Shown here: positions 37,495 through 47,108 of the stretch, piece after piece
Position numbering within the stretch: the stretch's first letter is position 1
How the letters are laid out: every line of letters starts with the position of its first letter
Source of the DNA: Solirubrobacteraceae bacterium
GTDB lineage: Bacteria > Actinomycetota > Thermoleophilia > Solirubrobacterales > Solirubrobacteraceae
Assembly (NCBI GenBank): GCA_017882375.1
Contig: JADGPP010000005.1
Location: forward strand, 23,803-87,802
Direction of reading: 5' to 3'
Length of the DNA stretch: 64,000 bases
Translations under genes and position numbers: made by a program
The notes under the pieces: model-generated
Told to the model about the DNA's origin: nothing
Seen by the model: the letters and a program-made list of their open reading frames with translations, nothing else
Database searches by the model: none

Positions 37495-39579
37495 ATGTCC
37501 TCCATCGCCCAGGTCGAGCCGATGACCACGGCCCGCGCGCTGCGCGGGCCGTTCGACTACCGGCTGCCGGAGGAGCTGCGCGGCGGCGCGGTGGAGGTGG
37601 GCTCGATGCTCGTCGTGCCGTTCGGACGGCGCGAGGTTCTCGGCGTCGTCGTGGGCCTCGCCGACAGCAGCGATGTCGCCGCGGAGAAGCTGCTGGCGCC
37701 GCTGCGCGCGCTGGAGCTCGGCGTGCCTGCCGAGATGGTGGCACTGGCCGAATGGATCGCCGCGGAGTACTGCTCGACGCTCGCCCGCGGTCTCGGCCTC
37801 GTTCTGCCGCCGGGGGCGACGCGCAGGCTCAGTGGGCGCAAACGCCGCGCGGTGAAGCGCAGCGAACATGTTCCCGTGGGGGCGCGCTCGCCCGAGCCGC
37901 CGGTGCCCAACGACGAGCAGCAGGCCGTGCTCACGCTGCTTCAGGATGCATTGAGTGAGCGCGCGGCGCATGCGCGGCTGCTGCACGGGGTCACCGGCTC
38001 GGGCAAGACGGAGATCTACCTGCGGGCCGCCGAGACGGCGCTCGCACAGGGCCGCGGCGCGATCGTGCTCGTTCCCGAGATCGCCCTTACACCGCAGATT
38101 GTCGGGCGCTTCATCGAACGCTTCGGTGACACGGTCGCGGTGATGCACTCACAGCTGCGCCCGGGCGAGCGCTACGCGGAATGGCGACGGCTGCGCGAGG
38201 GCGACGCGCGCATCTGCGTCGGCCCGCGCTCGGCCGTGTTCGCGCCGATCGATCGGCTGGGTCTGATCGTCGTCGACGAGGAGCACGACGCCTCCTACAA
38301 GCACGAAGGCGATCCGCGCTACGACGCCCGCGACGTGGCCGCCGAGCGCGCGCGGCGCAGCGACGCGGTGCTGCTGCTCGGCAGCGCGACGCCGCGCGCC
38401 GAGAGCGCACTGCGCGTGCCCCGCTCGACGCTCGCACGCAGGGTCGACGGACGCCCGCTGCCCGACGTGGAGATACTCGACATGCGGGGCGAGACCCACG
38501 GGCTGCACCCGACGACCGCGCAGGGGCTCGCGCAGGTTCGCGCCGCGCGCTGCAAGGCGATCGTGCTGCTCAACCGCCGTGGCTGGTCCAACTTCCTCTC
38601 CTGCCGCTCCTGCGGCCGGGTATGGGGATGTCCGCACTGCGATGTCGCGCTCGTCCTGCACCGCGCGGGCGGCTTCGTCGCCTGCCATCACTGCGGCCAT
38701 CGCGAGCCGGCGCCGCAGCGATGCGAGGCCTGCTCGTCAACGTCGGTCGCGCGTCACGGCGTGGGCACCGAGCGCCTGCAGCACGAACTGGCGGCCGTGC
38801 TCGACGACGACGGCGCCTTCCCGATCTTCCGCCTCGACGCCGATGTCGTCTCCGGCGCCGGCTCGGGGGCGCGTGCAGCCGGCGCGGACGCCGCCGATGC
38901 AGCGGGCGCAGCCCGGCACGCCGAGGATGGCCAGGGCGGCGTCGGAGCGCTGCTGCGGCGCTTCGAGGCGGCCGAGTGCGGGGTGCTGATCGGGACGCAG
39001 ATGGTCGCCAAGGGCCACGACTTCCCCGACGTCGCGCTCGGCGTGGTGCTCGATGCCGACGCGACGCTGCGCTTCCCCGACTTCCGCGCCGAGGAGCGCA
39101 CGTTCGCGCTGATCGCCCAGCTCGCCGGTCGCGTCGGGCGAGGCGGCGAGGGGCGCGTGCTCGTGCAGACGATCGCGCCCGACGCGCGCGCGATCGCCTA
39201 CGCGGCACGGCATGACAGCGATGGCTTCTTGGCGGGCGAGCTGCAGCGACGCGAGGCGCTCAGCTATCCGCCGTTCTCGCATCTGATCAGGGTCGTGTGC
39301 TCGGCCGAGCACGCCGAGGCGGCGCGCACGGCCGCGGCGGCCGTTCGCGCGAGCTTCACCGCTCACATGCGACAAAGCGAGGCCGGCGACAGCGATGGCG
39401 CCACGGTGCTCGGCCCGGCCTCGCTGTTTCGCCTGCGCGGGCGCGAGCGCGAGGTGCTGGTCATCAAGGCGGCCGAGCGGCGCGGCGCCGTGCAGGCCGT
39501 CGGCGCGGCCGTGCAGGACGTCTCGGGAGGGCGCGAGCACCAGGGCGTGAACTTCAGCGTCGACGTGGATCCGCAATAG
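37495..39579 (+). CDS. priA: Primosomal protein N' (PriA helicase)
   Basis: LLHGVTGSGKTEIYLRA, DEEHDASYK, zinc-binding CRSCGRVWGCPHC...CHHCGHREPAPQRCEAC. Confidence 0.95.
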   Translation: MSSIAQVEPMTTARALRGPFDYRLPEELRGGAVEVGSMLVVPFGRREVLGVVVGLADSSDVAAEKLLAPLRALELGVPAEMVALAEWIAAEYCSTLARGLGLVLPPGATRRLSGRKRRAVKRSEHVPVGARSPEPPVPNDEQQAVLTLLQDALSERAAHARLLHGVTGSGKTEIYLRAAETALAQGRGAIVLVPEIALTPQIVGRFIERFGDTVAVMHSQLRPGERYAEWRRLREGDARICVGPRSAVFAPIDRLGLIVVDEEHDASYKHEGDPRYDARDVAAERARRSDAVLLLGSATPRAESALRVPRSTLARRVDGRPLPDVEILDMRGETHGLHPTTAQGLAQVRAARCKAIVLLNRRGWSNFLSCRSCGRVWGCPHCDVALVLHRAGGFVACHHCGHREPAPQRCEACSSTSVARHGVGTERLQHELAAVLDDDGAFPIFRLDADVVSGAGSGARAAGADAADAAGAARHAEDGQGGVGALLRRFEAAECGVLIGTQMVAKGHDFPDVALGVVLDADATLRFPDFRAEERTFALIAQLAGRVGRGGEGRVLVQTIAPDARAIAYAARHDSDGFLAGELQRREALSYPPFSHLIRVVCSAEHAEAARTAAAAVRASFTAHMRQSEAGDSDGATVLGPASLFRLRGREREVLVIKAAERRGAVQAVGAAVQDVSGGREHQGVNFSVDVDPQ

Positions 39580-39629
39580 GCGGACCTTCAGGTAATTTGC
39601 TCGACTCGAAATCGGATACGAGGGTAATC

Positions 39630-41804
39630 ATGTGGGAGACGCGCCGCAGGTTCGCTGTGCCTGCCGACTGCGAGCGGTCGCAGACTCGTAGCGCCTCGCG
39701 CGTGATGGCGCTCCGCGTCGCGATGACCGCGCTGATCGTCGTCTCGACGGTCGCGATGGCCGCGGCGACTGCCGGGGCCACGGTCGCGGATCTTCCCAAC
39801 GGCCAGCGCTTGAGCTACCAACCCGCGCCCATCGCGCACAGCAAGGCCGCGGCTCGCGCACGAGTGTTCGACACGTTCTTCACGAATCTGGACTACGGCG
39901 GCGGGCCGATCATGACGTCGAACACCGACTACACCCTCTACTGGCGCCCCGCCACTGCCACCGCGTATCCGGCCGACTTCAAGTCCGGCGTGAACACGTA
40001 CTTCAAAGACCTCGAACACGACAGCGGGGGCAATCAGAACGTCGAGTCGGTCGCGACTCAGTACAACGACTCGTCCGGGCAGTTCGTCAAATACCAGACG
40101 GCGTTCGGCGGCGAACTCGCAGATGAAGACCTCTACCCGACCAACGGCTGCACGCGCGCGCCGAAATGCCTGACCGATGAACAGCTGCGCACCGAGATCG
40201 TCAAATACGTTGGGGAACACAAACTACCGACAGATATGAATCACGAGTACTTCCTGCTCACGCCGGAAGGCGTTGAGAGCTGCTTCGAAGAATCGCCAGA
40301 AGCCGAATGCTCGGCGAACGTCAGCAACGAAGAATTCGCCTCCTACTGCGCTTATCACGGGATCATCCACCTGGTGGGCGGAGGGGTGATCGTCTATGCA
40401 AACGACCCGTTCGTAAACGGCAAACTTTGCGACGAAGAACACCACATCAACGGCACGTCTGATTCAGCGCTGTTCGGAGGGCTAAGCCACGAGCACAACG
40501 AGTCGATCACGGACCCGGAACCCAACAACGCGTGGACGGACTGGGGTAAACTCACCGGAGAGAACGGCGACAAGTGCCGCACGTTCGAACCTCCAAGCGA
40601 ATTCGGCGAACCGTTGGGCGAAGTAGAGGTTGGGGGCAAAAAACTCACGTACAACCAGGAAATCAACGGCCACAAGTACTGGTATCAGCAGGAGTGGAGC
40701 AACAAAGGTGACCAATGCCTGCAGAGGCTGACCTTCAGTGCTTCGGAAGCTCCGACTGGAAGATTCCTCGCCGGGGCCGTGGGTGTTAACGAAGTCGAAC
40801 TCGACGTCGCCGGATCGAGCGCGGGGGCAAGCGTCCGCTATAGCTGGCAATTCAACGATCGCGAAGGCAATCTCGAAGACCAAACGAGTGAGACCACGGC
40901 GCTGACGATCCGGCACAAATTCCCTACATCCGGCGTCTACACGGTGGCGCTCACGGTCTTTGAGCCCGACGGAACGAGCATCGGCACCGCGCACACCATA
41001 GAAGCTGGCGGGTCTGGCCCGGCGGCGAAAATAGCCGTCGCCACCGCCACGCCCACGGCGGGGCTGCCGGTCGCCTTCGACGGCACTGAATCCACCGATC
41101 CACCCGGCGGCTCGATTGCCACCTACGCGTGGGACTTCGGCGACGGCGCGGAAGGTAGCGGCGCGACGCCGTCGCACACCTACGCCGCGGTCGGCTCCTA
41201 TACCGCCACACTGACGGTGATGGGCACAGACGGTCTGACCGCGAGCACGACACGTCTGGTGACTGTCGCCGCGCCGTCCTCGGGCAGCGGAGGTGGGGAC
41301 GGAGGAAGCGAAGCGGGCGGAGCTACCGGCGGCGGAACCCGAACCAGCGCAAGCAGCTCGAGCACGCCAGCGACCGCCGCCGCGCGGACGGTGGCGCCGA
41401 ACAGCGCGTTCAGCGCTCGCACTGGCACGTTCGCTCCGGCGACCGGCGCGATCGCCTTCACGGAGTCGGTCTCAGACCCGGGAACCTTCAGCTGGCTTGC
41501 GACCTTCCAGAACGGCAGGTTCGGCGCGTTCGCCTCGAGCAGCACGTGCAAGGCCGGCTTCATCAAGCTGGCCGGCAAGTGTCGTCCGGCGAAGATCGTG
41601 TTCGCCAAAGGGCGTCAGGCAGTTGCGGGCGCGGGCACGGTGAGCTTCACACTGAAGCCGAGCGCGTCGGCCGCGAAGGCGCTCAAGAACGCATTGAAGA
41701 AGGGCAAGGGTCTTCCGGTCTCGGTCTCGCTGTCGTTTCAGTCCTTGCGCGGCGGGGGCCCGGTCACTCACGTCCTGTCGTTGACCGTCAAGCTGAAGAA
41801 GTAG
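39630..41804 (+). CDS. Secreted EXORDIUM/Phi-1-like protein with PKD repeats
   Basis: Hydrophobic signal segment; FFTNLDYGGGPIMTSNTDYTLYWRP..., SHEHNESITDP motif, two PKD-type domains (YSWQFNDREG..., YAWDFGDGAEGSGATPSHTYAAVGSYTATLTV). Confidence 0.75.
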   Translation: MWETRRRFAVPADCERSQTRSASRVMALRVAMTALIVVSTVAMAAATAGATVADLPNGQRLSYQPAPIAHSKAAARARVFDTFFTNLDYGGGPIMTSNTDYTLYWRPATATAYPADFKSGVNTYFKDLEHDSGGNQNVESVATQYNDSSGQFVKYQTAFGGELADEDLYPTNGCTRAPKCLTDEQLRTEIVKYVGEHKLPTDMNHEYFLLTPEGVESCFEESPEAECSANVSNEEFASYCAYHGIIHLVGGGVIVYANDPFVNGKLCDEEHHINGTSDSALFGGLSHEHNESITDPEPNNAWTDWGKLTGENGDKCRTFEPPSEFGEPLGEVEVGGKKLTYNQEINGHKYWYQQEWSNKGDQCLQRLTFSASEAPTGRFLAGAVGVNEVELDVAGSSAGASVRYSWQFNDREGNLEDQTSETTALTIRHKFPTSGVYTVALTVFEPDGTSIGTAHTIEAGGSGPAAKIAVATATPTAGLPVAFDGTESTDPPGGSIATYAWDFGDGAEGSGATPSHTYAAVGSYTATLTVMGTDGLTASTTRLVTVAAPSSGSGGGDGGSEAGGATGGGTRTSASSSSTPATAAARTVAPNSAFSARTGTFAPATGAIAFTESVSDPGTFSWLATFQNGRFGAFASSSTCKAGFIKLAGKCRPAKIVFAKGRQAVAGAGTVSFTLKPSASAAKALKNALKKGKGLPVSVSLSFQSLRGGGPVTHVLSLTVKLKK

Positions 41805-41844
41805 CTCCACGCGCTGAGCTCACGAGCCTCATAAACTGGGCTCT

Positions 41845-42504
41845 ATGAGCGCAGAGGAACGCACCCGAGAGGGAGAGGCCGAGCTCGAGGAGCTGCCGAT
41901 CCCGACGTCCGAGGACGCCGACGTCGAGGTCGAGCGCGAGCAGGATGCGCCCGAGCCGGCCGAGCTCGATCCCGAGACCCGCGAACGTCGCGACGCGGCG
42001 CTGGCTCACGTGCGCAAGCTCGGCGATCCCGTGCTGCGTGCGACCGCGCTGCCGGTCGAGCGCTTCGACGACTCTCTGCGTCGGGAGGTGCAGCGGATGG
42101 GCGTGTTGATGCACGATGCGCTCGGCGTGGGCCTGGCGGCGACGCAGCTGGGGGTGCTTCATCGCGTGCTCGTCTACCGCGCCTATCCCGAGGATCCGCT
42201 GGCGGCGCTCGTCAATCCGGTGATCGAGTGGACGAGCGACGAGTTGGAGGCGGCCGAAGAGGGGTGTCTGAGCCTGCCCGGCGTGCACGTCGAGGTGCAA
42301 CGGCCGGTGCGCGTGCGCGTTCGCGCGCGCGACGAGCACGGCCAGGAGCTGCAGGTCGAGGCCGAGGGGCTGCCGGCGCGCGTGATCCAGCACGAGATCG
42401 ACCACCTCGACGGCATCCTGATCCTCGATCGCATCTCGCGCGAGGCACGCAAGGAGGCGATGCGCGCGATGCGCGAGGCGCAGGAGACGGCGAGCGCGGC
42501 CTAG
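41845..42504 (+). CDS. def: Peptide deformylase with acidic N-terminal extension
   Basis: GVGLAATQLGVLHRVLVY, EEGCLSLPGVHVEVQRP, QHEIDHLDGILILDR. Confidence 0.95.
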   Translation: MSAEERTREGEAELEELPIPTSEDADVEVEREQDAPEPAELDPETRERRDAALAHVRKLGDPVLRATALPVERFDDSLRREVQRMGVLMHDALGVGLAATQLGVLHRVLVYRAYPEDPLAALVNPVIEWTSDELEAAEEGCLSLPGVHVEVQRPVRVRVRARDEHGQELQVEAEGLPARVIQHEIDHLDGILILDRISREARKEAMRAMREAQETASAA

Positions 42505-42523
42505 CGGCCGCTCGTCGCGCGCC

Positions 42524-43447
42524 TTGAGAACCGTCTTCCTCGGCACGAACGACTTCGCCGCGCAGATACTGCAGCGCCTCGCCGATCGCCCAGAGCATCG
42601 CCCTGCGCTCGTCCTGACGCGTCCGGACCGCCCGCGCGGACGGGGGCGCCGCCTCGCCTCGCCGCCGGTCGCCGAGCGGGCGCGGAAGCTCGGCCTTGCG
42701 CTCGAGCAGCCCGACAGCGTCAACGACGCGCAGACCGTCGAGCGAATCGCGGCGGCCGAGCCCGACGCGGTCGTGGTGTGCGCTTTCGGCGCGCTGATCA
42801 AGGAGCCGCTGCTGTCGGCGCACGAGCTGCTCAACGTGCATCCCTCGCTGCTGCCGCGCTGGCGCGGGGCCGCGCCGATCGAGCGGGCGATCATGGCCGG
42901 CGACGCCGAGAGCGGCGTTTCGATCATGCGCCTGACCGTGGGCCTGGACAGCGGGCCGGTGTGCCTCTCCGGATCGCAGCCGATCGACGAGCGTGACACC
43001 TACGGCTCGCTCGCCGCGCGCCTGCAGCAGCTGGGCGCCGATCTGCTGCTCGATGCGCTCGACCGCAAAGCACAGGGGAGCCCGCTGGAGTTCGTCGAGC
43101 AGGACGAGGCCGCAGCGACGTACGCCGAGAAGATCGCCGCGGAGGACCGCCTGCTCGACCCGGCTCGCCCGGCGCAGGAGCTCGAGCGCGCCGTGCGCGC
43201 GCTCAGCCCGCATATCGGCGCGCGCGTGCAGCTGTCCGACGGCACCGCGCTCGGCGTGCACGAGGCGACGCTCGTCACACTGGCGCCCGCCGGAGAGGCC
43301 GGACTGGGCGTGAGCGAGCACGAGGGACGCCTGCTGCTTGGCTGCAGCGTCGGGGCGCTGGAGCTGCGCAGCGTGCAGCCGCCCGGCGGTCGGCCGATGG
43401 ACGCCGGCTCCTACCTACGCGGTCACGGTCTTCCCGGGCGGCGGTAG
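42524..43447 (+). CDS. fmt: Methionyl-tRNA formyltransferase
   Basis: TTG start; RTVFLGTNDFAAQILQRL; NVHPSLLPRWRGAAPIERAIMAGD; downstream of def. Confidence 0.94.
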   Translation: MRTVFLGTNDFAAQILQRLADRPEHRPALVLTRPDRPRGRGRRLASPPVAERARKLGLALEQPDSVNDAQTVERIAAAEPDAVVVCAFGALIKEPLLSAHELLNVHPSLLPRWRGAAPIERAIMAGDAESGVSIMRLTVGLDSGPVCLSGSQPIDERDTYGSLAARLQQLGADLLLDALDRKAQGSPLEFVEQDEAAATYAEKIAAEDRLLDPARPAQELERAVRALSPHIGARVQLSDGTALGVHEATLVTLAPAGEAGLGVSEHEGRLLLGCSVGALELRSVQPPGGRPMDAGSYLRGHGLPGRR

Positions 43448-44121
43448 GCCGTCGCGGACGGCGGCGCTGGCGTGCCGGGCGCCAAGCGGGGGTCCTGGCG
43501 CGGGTCGCGCGCTTCGCTGACGATCGGGATCACGCCGGCCCAGACCGGCAGCCCATGGTCCTCCTCGTCGTCCATCGGCGGCCCCGTGCGGATCTTCGCC
43601 GAGGCCTGCTCGATCGGCAGCGCGAGCACCGCGGTGGCCTTCAGCTCCTTCTCCGTCGGCGTGCGCGCTTCGGCCCAGCGCCCCGGGACTATGTGCTCGA
43701 CGATCGCTTCCAGCGCGGTCAGCTTCTCCGCGGAGGACTCGACGAGGGTCGCCTTTCCGAGCAGCATCACCGAGCGATAGTTGGCCGAGTGCTGCATCGC
43801 CGCACGCGCGAGCACCAGGCCGTCGAGCAGTGAGACGGTGAGACAGGCGGGTGCGCCCGCGCGCAGGGCGCGCAGCGTGCGGCTGGCGGTCGAGCCGTGC
43901 AGGTAGACGACGTCGCCGCGGCGGGCGTGCAGCGTGGGGACCACGAATGGCTGGCCGTGCTCGTCGGCGATGCCGAGGTGGGCGATCAGCGCCTCGTCGA
44001 GGATCGCGTCGATCGCCGCCCGCTCGTGGCTGCCGCGTTCGCGCTTGCGGCGCAGGCGAACTCTGTCGCTGGCTGGTTCGCTCGACGCGGAAGGTGACAC
44101 CGCCGCTCCTCCATCTGCCAT
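43423..44121 (-). CDS. Pyridoxamine 5'-phosphate oxidase-related FMN-binding protein
   Basis: AHLGIADEHGQPFVVPTLHARRGDVVYLHGSTASRTLRAL; HSANYRSVMLLGKA; divergent from a MocR gene. Confidence 0.85.
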   Translation of the reverse strand: MADGGAAVSPSASSEPASDRVRLRRKRERGSHERAAIDAILDEALIAHLGIADEHGQPFVVPTLHARRGDVVYLHGSTASRTLRALRAGAPACLTVSLLDGLVLARAAMQHSANYRSVMLLGKATLVESSAEKLTALEAIVEHIVPGRWAEARTPTEKELKATAVLALPIEQASAKIRTGPPMDDEEDHGLPVWAGVIPIVSEARDPRQDPRLAPGTPAPPSATAYRRPGRP

Positions 44122-44132
44122 AGTACAGACAA

Positions 44133-45464
44133 GTGACTGACCTGAAACAGTATCGAATCACGGCCTCGACCGCAGCGGAGCTCGTCGACGGCGTCGAGTC
44201 GGCGCTGGCGCGCGGAGAGCTGGCGCCCGGCCAGCGGCTCGCGTCGGTCAGGCGGCTCGCGCTGGAGGTGGGCCTGAGCCCGGTGACCGTCGCGGCGGCG
44301 ATCGCCGAGCTTCGCCGCCGTGGCGTGGTGGTGACCGAGCCGCGCCGCGGCATGCGCATCGGCGAACGCCCGCCGATCGGAGCGGCACGCGCCGCGCTGC
44401 CGGTGCCGCCGGGCGCGCGCAATCTCTCGCTGGGCAATCCTGACCCGCAGCTGCTGCCCGATATCTCGCTCGCGCTCGCCTACACGCAGCTGCCGGTGCG
44501 CCTCTATGGAGAGCCCGCGGCGCTGCCCGAGCTGGCCGAGCTCGCGCGCGAGCAGCTGAGTGCCGACGCGATCCCGGGGGAGTTGCCGTGCATCGTCAGC
44601 GGCGCGCTCGACGGGATCGAGCGGGTGATCGAGGCGCATCTGCACCCGGGAGATCGCGTCGCGGTGGAGAACCCCGGCTATGCAGCGCTGTTTGATCTGC
44701 TGCGCGCGCACGGCCTCGTGCTCGAGCCGGTGGCGATCGACGAGCGGGGCATGCGCCCGGAGGAGCTCAGGGCAGCGTTGCATCGCGGCGCCAGCGCCGC
44801 GATCGTCACGCCGCGCGGTCAGAACCCGACGGGCGCGGCGCTCGATGCCCGCCGCGCGGCTCAGCTGCGCTCTGTGCTTGCCGGCGCGCCGCAGACGCTC
44901 GTGATCGAGGACGACCACCTCGGTCCGATCGCCGGCAGCGAGCTGCACACGACGGTCACCGCAATGCAGCGCTGGGCCGCGACCCGCTCGGTGGCCAAGG
45001 CGCTCGGCCCGGACCTGCGCTTGGCGGTGCTTGCCGGCGATCCGCAGACGCTCGCGCGCGTGCAGGGGCGCCAGCAGTGTGGCCCCGGCTGGGTGAGCCA
45101 CATTCTCCAGCGCCTGGTGCTCGGGATGTGGCGCGATCCCGCAGTGCTCGCACGGATCGAGCGCGCCCGCACGACCTACGCGTCGCGACGCGAGCACTTC
45201 CTGGGAGCGCTCGACGAGCACGGGATCGGCGCCACCGGGCCGTCTGGCCTGAACGTGTGGGTGCCGGTCGAGGACGAGACGGGCGTCGTCGGAGCGCTCT
45301 TGCAGCGCGGCTGGGTGGTGGCGCCCGGAGCGCCATTTCGCCTGGCGGCAAGTCCCGCGGCGATCCGCGTCACGATCGCCACGCTGGCCGAGCAGGAGTC
45401 CACGCGACTGGCGGCCGATCTGGCGGATGTGCTCGCGCCGGCGCGAGCCAGCCGCGCGGGATAG
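44133..45464 (+). CDS. MocR/PdxR-like regulator (GntR HTH + aminotransferase-like domain)
   Basis: GQRLASVRRLALEVGLSPVTVAAAIAELRRRGVV HTH; NPGYAALFDLLRAHGL, VTPRGQNPTGAALDARRAAQL, IEDDHL. Confidence 0.88.
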   Translation: MTDLKQYRITASTAAELVDGVESALARGELAPGQRLASVRRLALEVGLSPVTVAAAIAELRRRGVVVTEPRRGMRIGERPPIGAARAALPVPPGARNLSLGNPDPQLLPDISLALAYTQLPVRLYGEPAALPELAELAREQLSADAIPGELPCIVSGALDGIERVIEAHLHPGDRVAVENPGYAALFDLLRAHGLVLEPVAIDERGMRPEELRAALHRGASAAIVTPRGQNPTGAALDARRAAQLRSVLAGAPQTLVIEDDHLGPIAGSELHTTVTAMQRWAATRSVAKALGPDLRLAVLAGDPQTLARVQGRQQCGPGWVSHILQRLVLGMWRDPAVLARIERARTTYASRREHFLGALDEHGIGATGPSGLNVWVPVEDETGVVGALLQRGWVVAPGAPFRLAASPAAIRVTIATLAEQESTRLAADLADVLAPARASRAG

Positions 45465-45470
45465 CCGATC

Positions 45471-46856
45471 ATGGGCGTCGTGTCGAGCACGCCGAAGACC
45501 GCGATCGCGCCTGCACGGCGCTGCGCGTTTGCCGTGCTGCGCCGGGTGTTCGAGCACGGCGCGTATGCCGATCTGGCGCTGCAGTCCGAGGCCGCGGGGC
45601 TGGATCGCCGCGACCGCGCCCTGGCGATGCGCCTGGCCTACGGCGCGGTGCAGCGCAAGGGAACGCTCGACCACCTGATCGAACGGCTCGCCGAGCGTCC
45701 GCCCCAGCGCCTGGACCCGCCGGTGCTCGCGGCGCTGCGCCTCGGGCTATACGAGCTGCTGTACCTGTCCGGATCGCCCGACCGCGCGGTCGTCGCCGAC
45801 GCTGTCGAGCTCGCCAAGACGCAGGGGCGGGGCGGCCACGGCCTGGTCAACGCCGTCCTGCGGCGCACCGCGCGCGAAGGCCCGGACAAGCTGCTCGGCG
45901 CGCTGAGTGACGCGACGGTCGAGCAGGCGGCGGTGAAGCACTCCCACCCCGAGTGGATCGCGCGCCTGTGGTGGGAGCAGCTCGGCGCGGCCGATGCGCG
46001 CGCGCTGATGGCCTACGACAACGAGCCCGGCGAGCTGGCGCTGCGCGCGAACACGCTCGTGACCGACGCACCGACGCTGGCGGCCGAGCTGCGCGCGGCC
46101 GCGGTGCCGACCCACAGGGATTCAGAGCTTCCCGAGGCGGTGGTGCTCGACGGTCCGCTGGACATGCACGACTCGCCGCTGTGGAAGGCGGGCGCGTTTC
46201 ACGCGCAGTCGCGCGCCGCGATGCACGTGGCGCGGGCGCTGGGCCCGCACAGTGGCGAGCGCGTGCTCGACCTGTGCGCGGCGCCGGGGGGCAAGACGAC
46301 GCATCTCGCGGCGCTGATGGACGGCAGCGGCGAGGTGCTCGCCGTCGAGCGCAACCGCCGCCGTGCAGGCGAGCTGACGCGCACCGCCGCGCGGCTGCGC
46401 GCCGGCAACGTTCGCGTCGAGGTGGGCGACGCGGCCGGCGACAGACGCGGCGCGATGTTCGACCGTGTGCTCGTCGATCCGCCCTGCTCGGGCCTGGGCA
46501 CGCTGCAGGCGCGTGCCGATCTGCGCTGGCGGGTGACGCCGGCCGCGATCGGCGAGATGGCGCGAGCCCAGGCGGCGATCCTCGCGGCCGGTGCCGACGC
46601 CCTCCGTCCGGGGGGCGTGCTTGTCTACTCTACATGCACGATCTCTCCTACTGAGAACGAGCATGTGGTCACGACCTTTCTGGATTCTCACGCCGATTTC
46701 AGCCTCGATGATCTCGCCTCGGAGCTGCCCGCCTTCGCGCCGGGGCGGCCGACCTCGGGTGTCCCTCAACGCGCACAGGCGGCGGGAACCGTGCTGACGC
46801 TGCCTCACCGCGACCGTACGGCGGGCTTCTTCATCGCCCGTCTGCGCCGGAGCTGA
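45471..46856 (+). CDS. rsmB: 16S rRNA (cytosine967-C5)-methyltransferase RsmB
   Basis: NusB-like N-terminus; VLDLCAAPGGKTTHLAALM; VDPPCSGLGTLQARADLRWRV; VYSTCTISPTENE. Confidence 0.93.
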   Translation: MGVVSSTPKTAIAPARRCAFAVLRRVFEHGAYADLALQSEAAGLDRRDRALAMRLAYGAVQRKGTLDHLIERLAERPPQRLDPPVLAALRLGLYELLYLSGSPDRAVVADAVELAKTQGRGGHGLVNAVLRRTAREGPDKLLGALSDATVEQAAVKHSHPEWIARLWWEQLGAADARALMAYDNEPGELALRANTLVTDAPTLAAELRAAAVPTHRDSELPEAVVLDGPLDMHDSPLWKAGAFHAQSRAAMHVARALGPHSGERVLDLCAAPGGKTTHLAALMDGSGEVLAVERNRRRAGELTRTAARLRAGNVRVEVGDAAGDRRGAMFDRVLVDPPCSGLGTLQARADLRWRVTPAAIGEMARAQAAILAAGADALRPGGVLVYSTCTISPTENEHVVTTFLDSHADFSLDDLASELPAFAPGRPTSGVPQRAQAAGTVLTLPHRDRTAGFFIARLRRS

Positions 46857-46859
46857 GGC

Positions 46860-47108
46860 GTGGACAGCGAGCACAACGCACCGGCCAAGGCTGCTGTCGA
46901 TCTCGGTCCGCTGTGCCCCCATTGCGGCGAGCCGTGGCTGCGGGCGACCAACCTGCCCGGGCGCTATCGCTGCGTCTACTGCCTGCACCGCTTCGAGCTG
47001 ACCTCGGTGTGCCCCAACTGCGGGGAGCACTCGACGATCGTGCGCATGTCCTCGACCGCGATCATGAAGTGCAATCACTGCGGCGACTCCATGCTGCAGC
47101 CCATATGA
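46860..47108 (+). CDS. Small four-CxxC (double zinc-ribbon) protein of unknown function
   Basis: CPHC..., CVYC..., CPNC..., CNHC in 82 aa; tightly packed between rsmB and rpe. Confidence 0.75.
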   Translation: MDSEHNAPAKAAVDLGPLCPHCGEPWLRATNLPGRYRCVYCLHRFELTSVCPNCGEHSTIVRMSSTAIMKCNHCGDSMLQPI

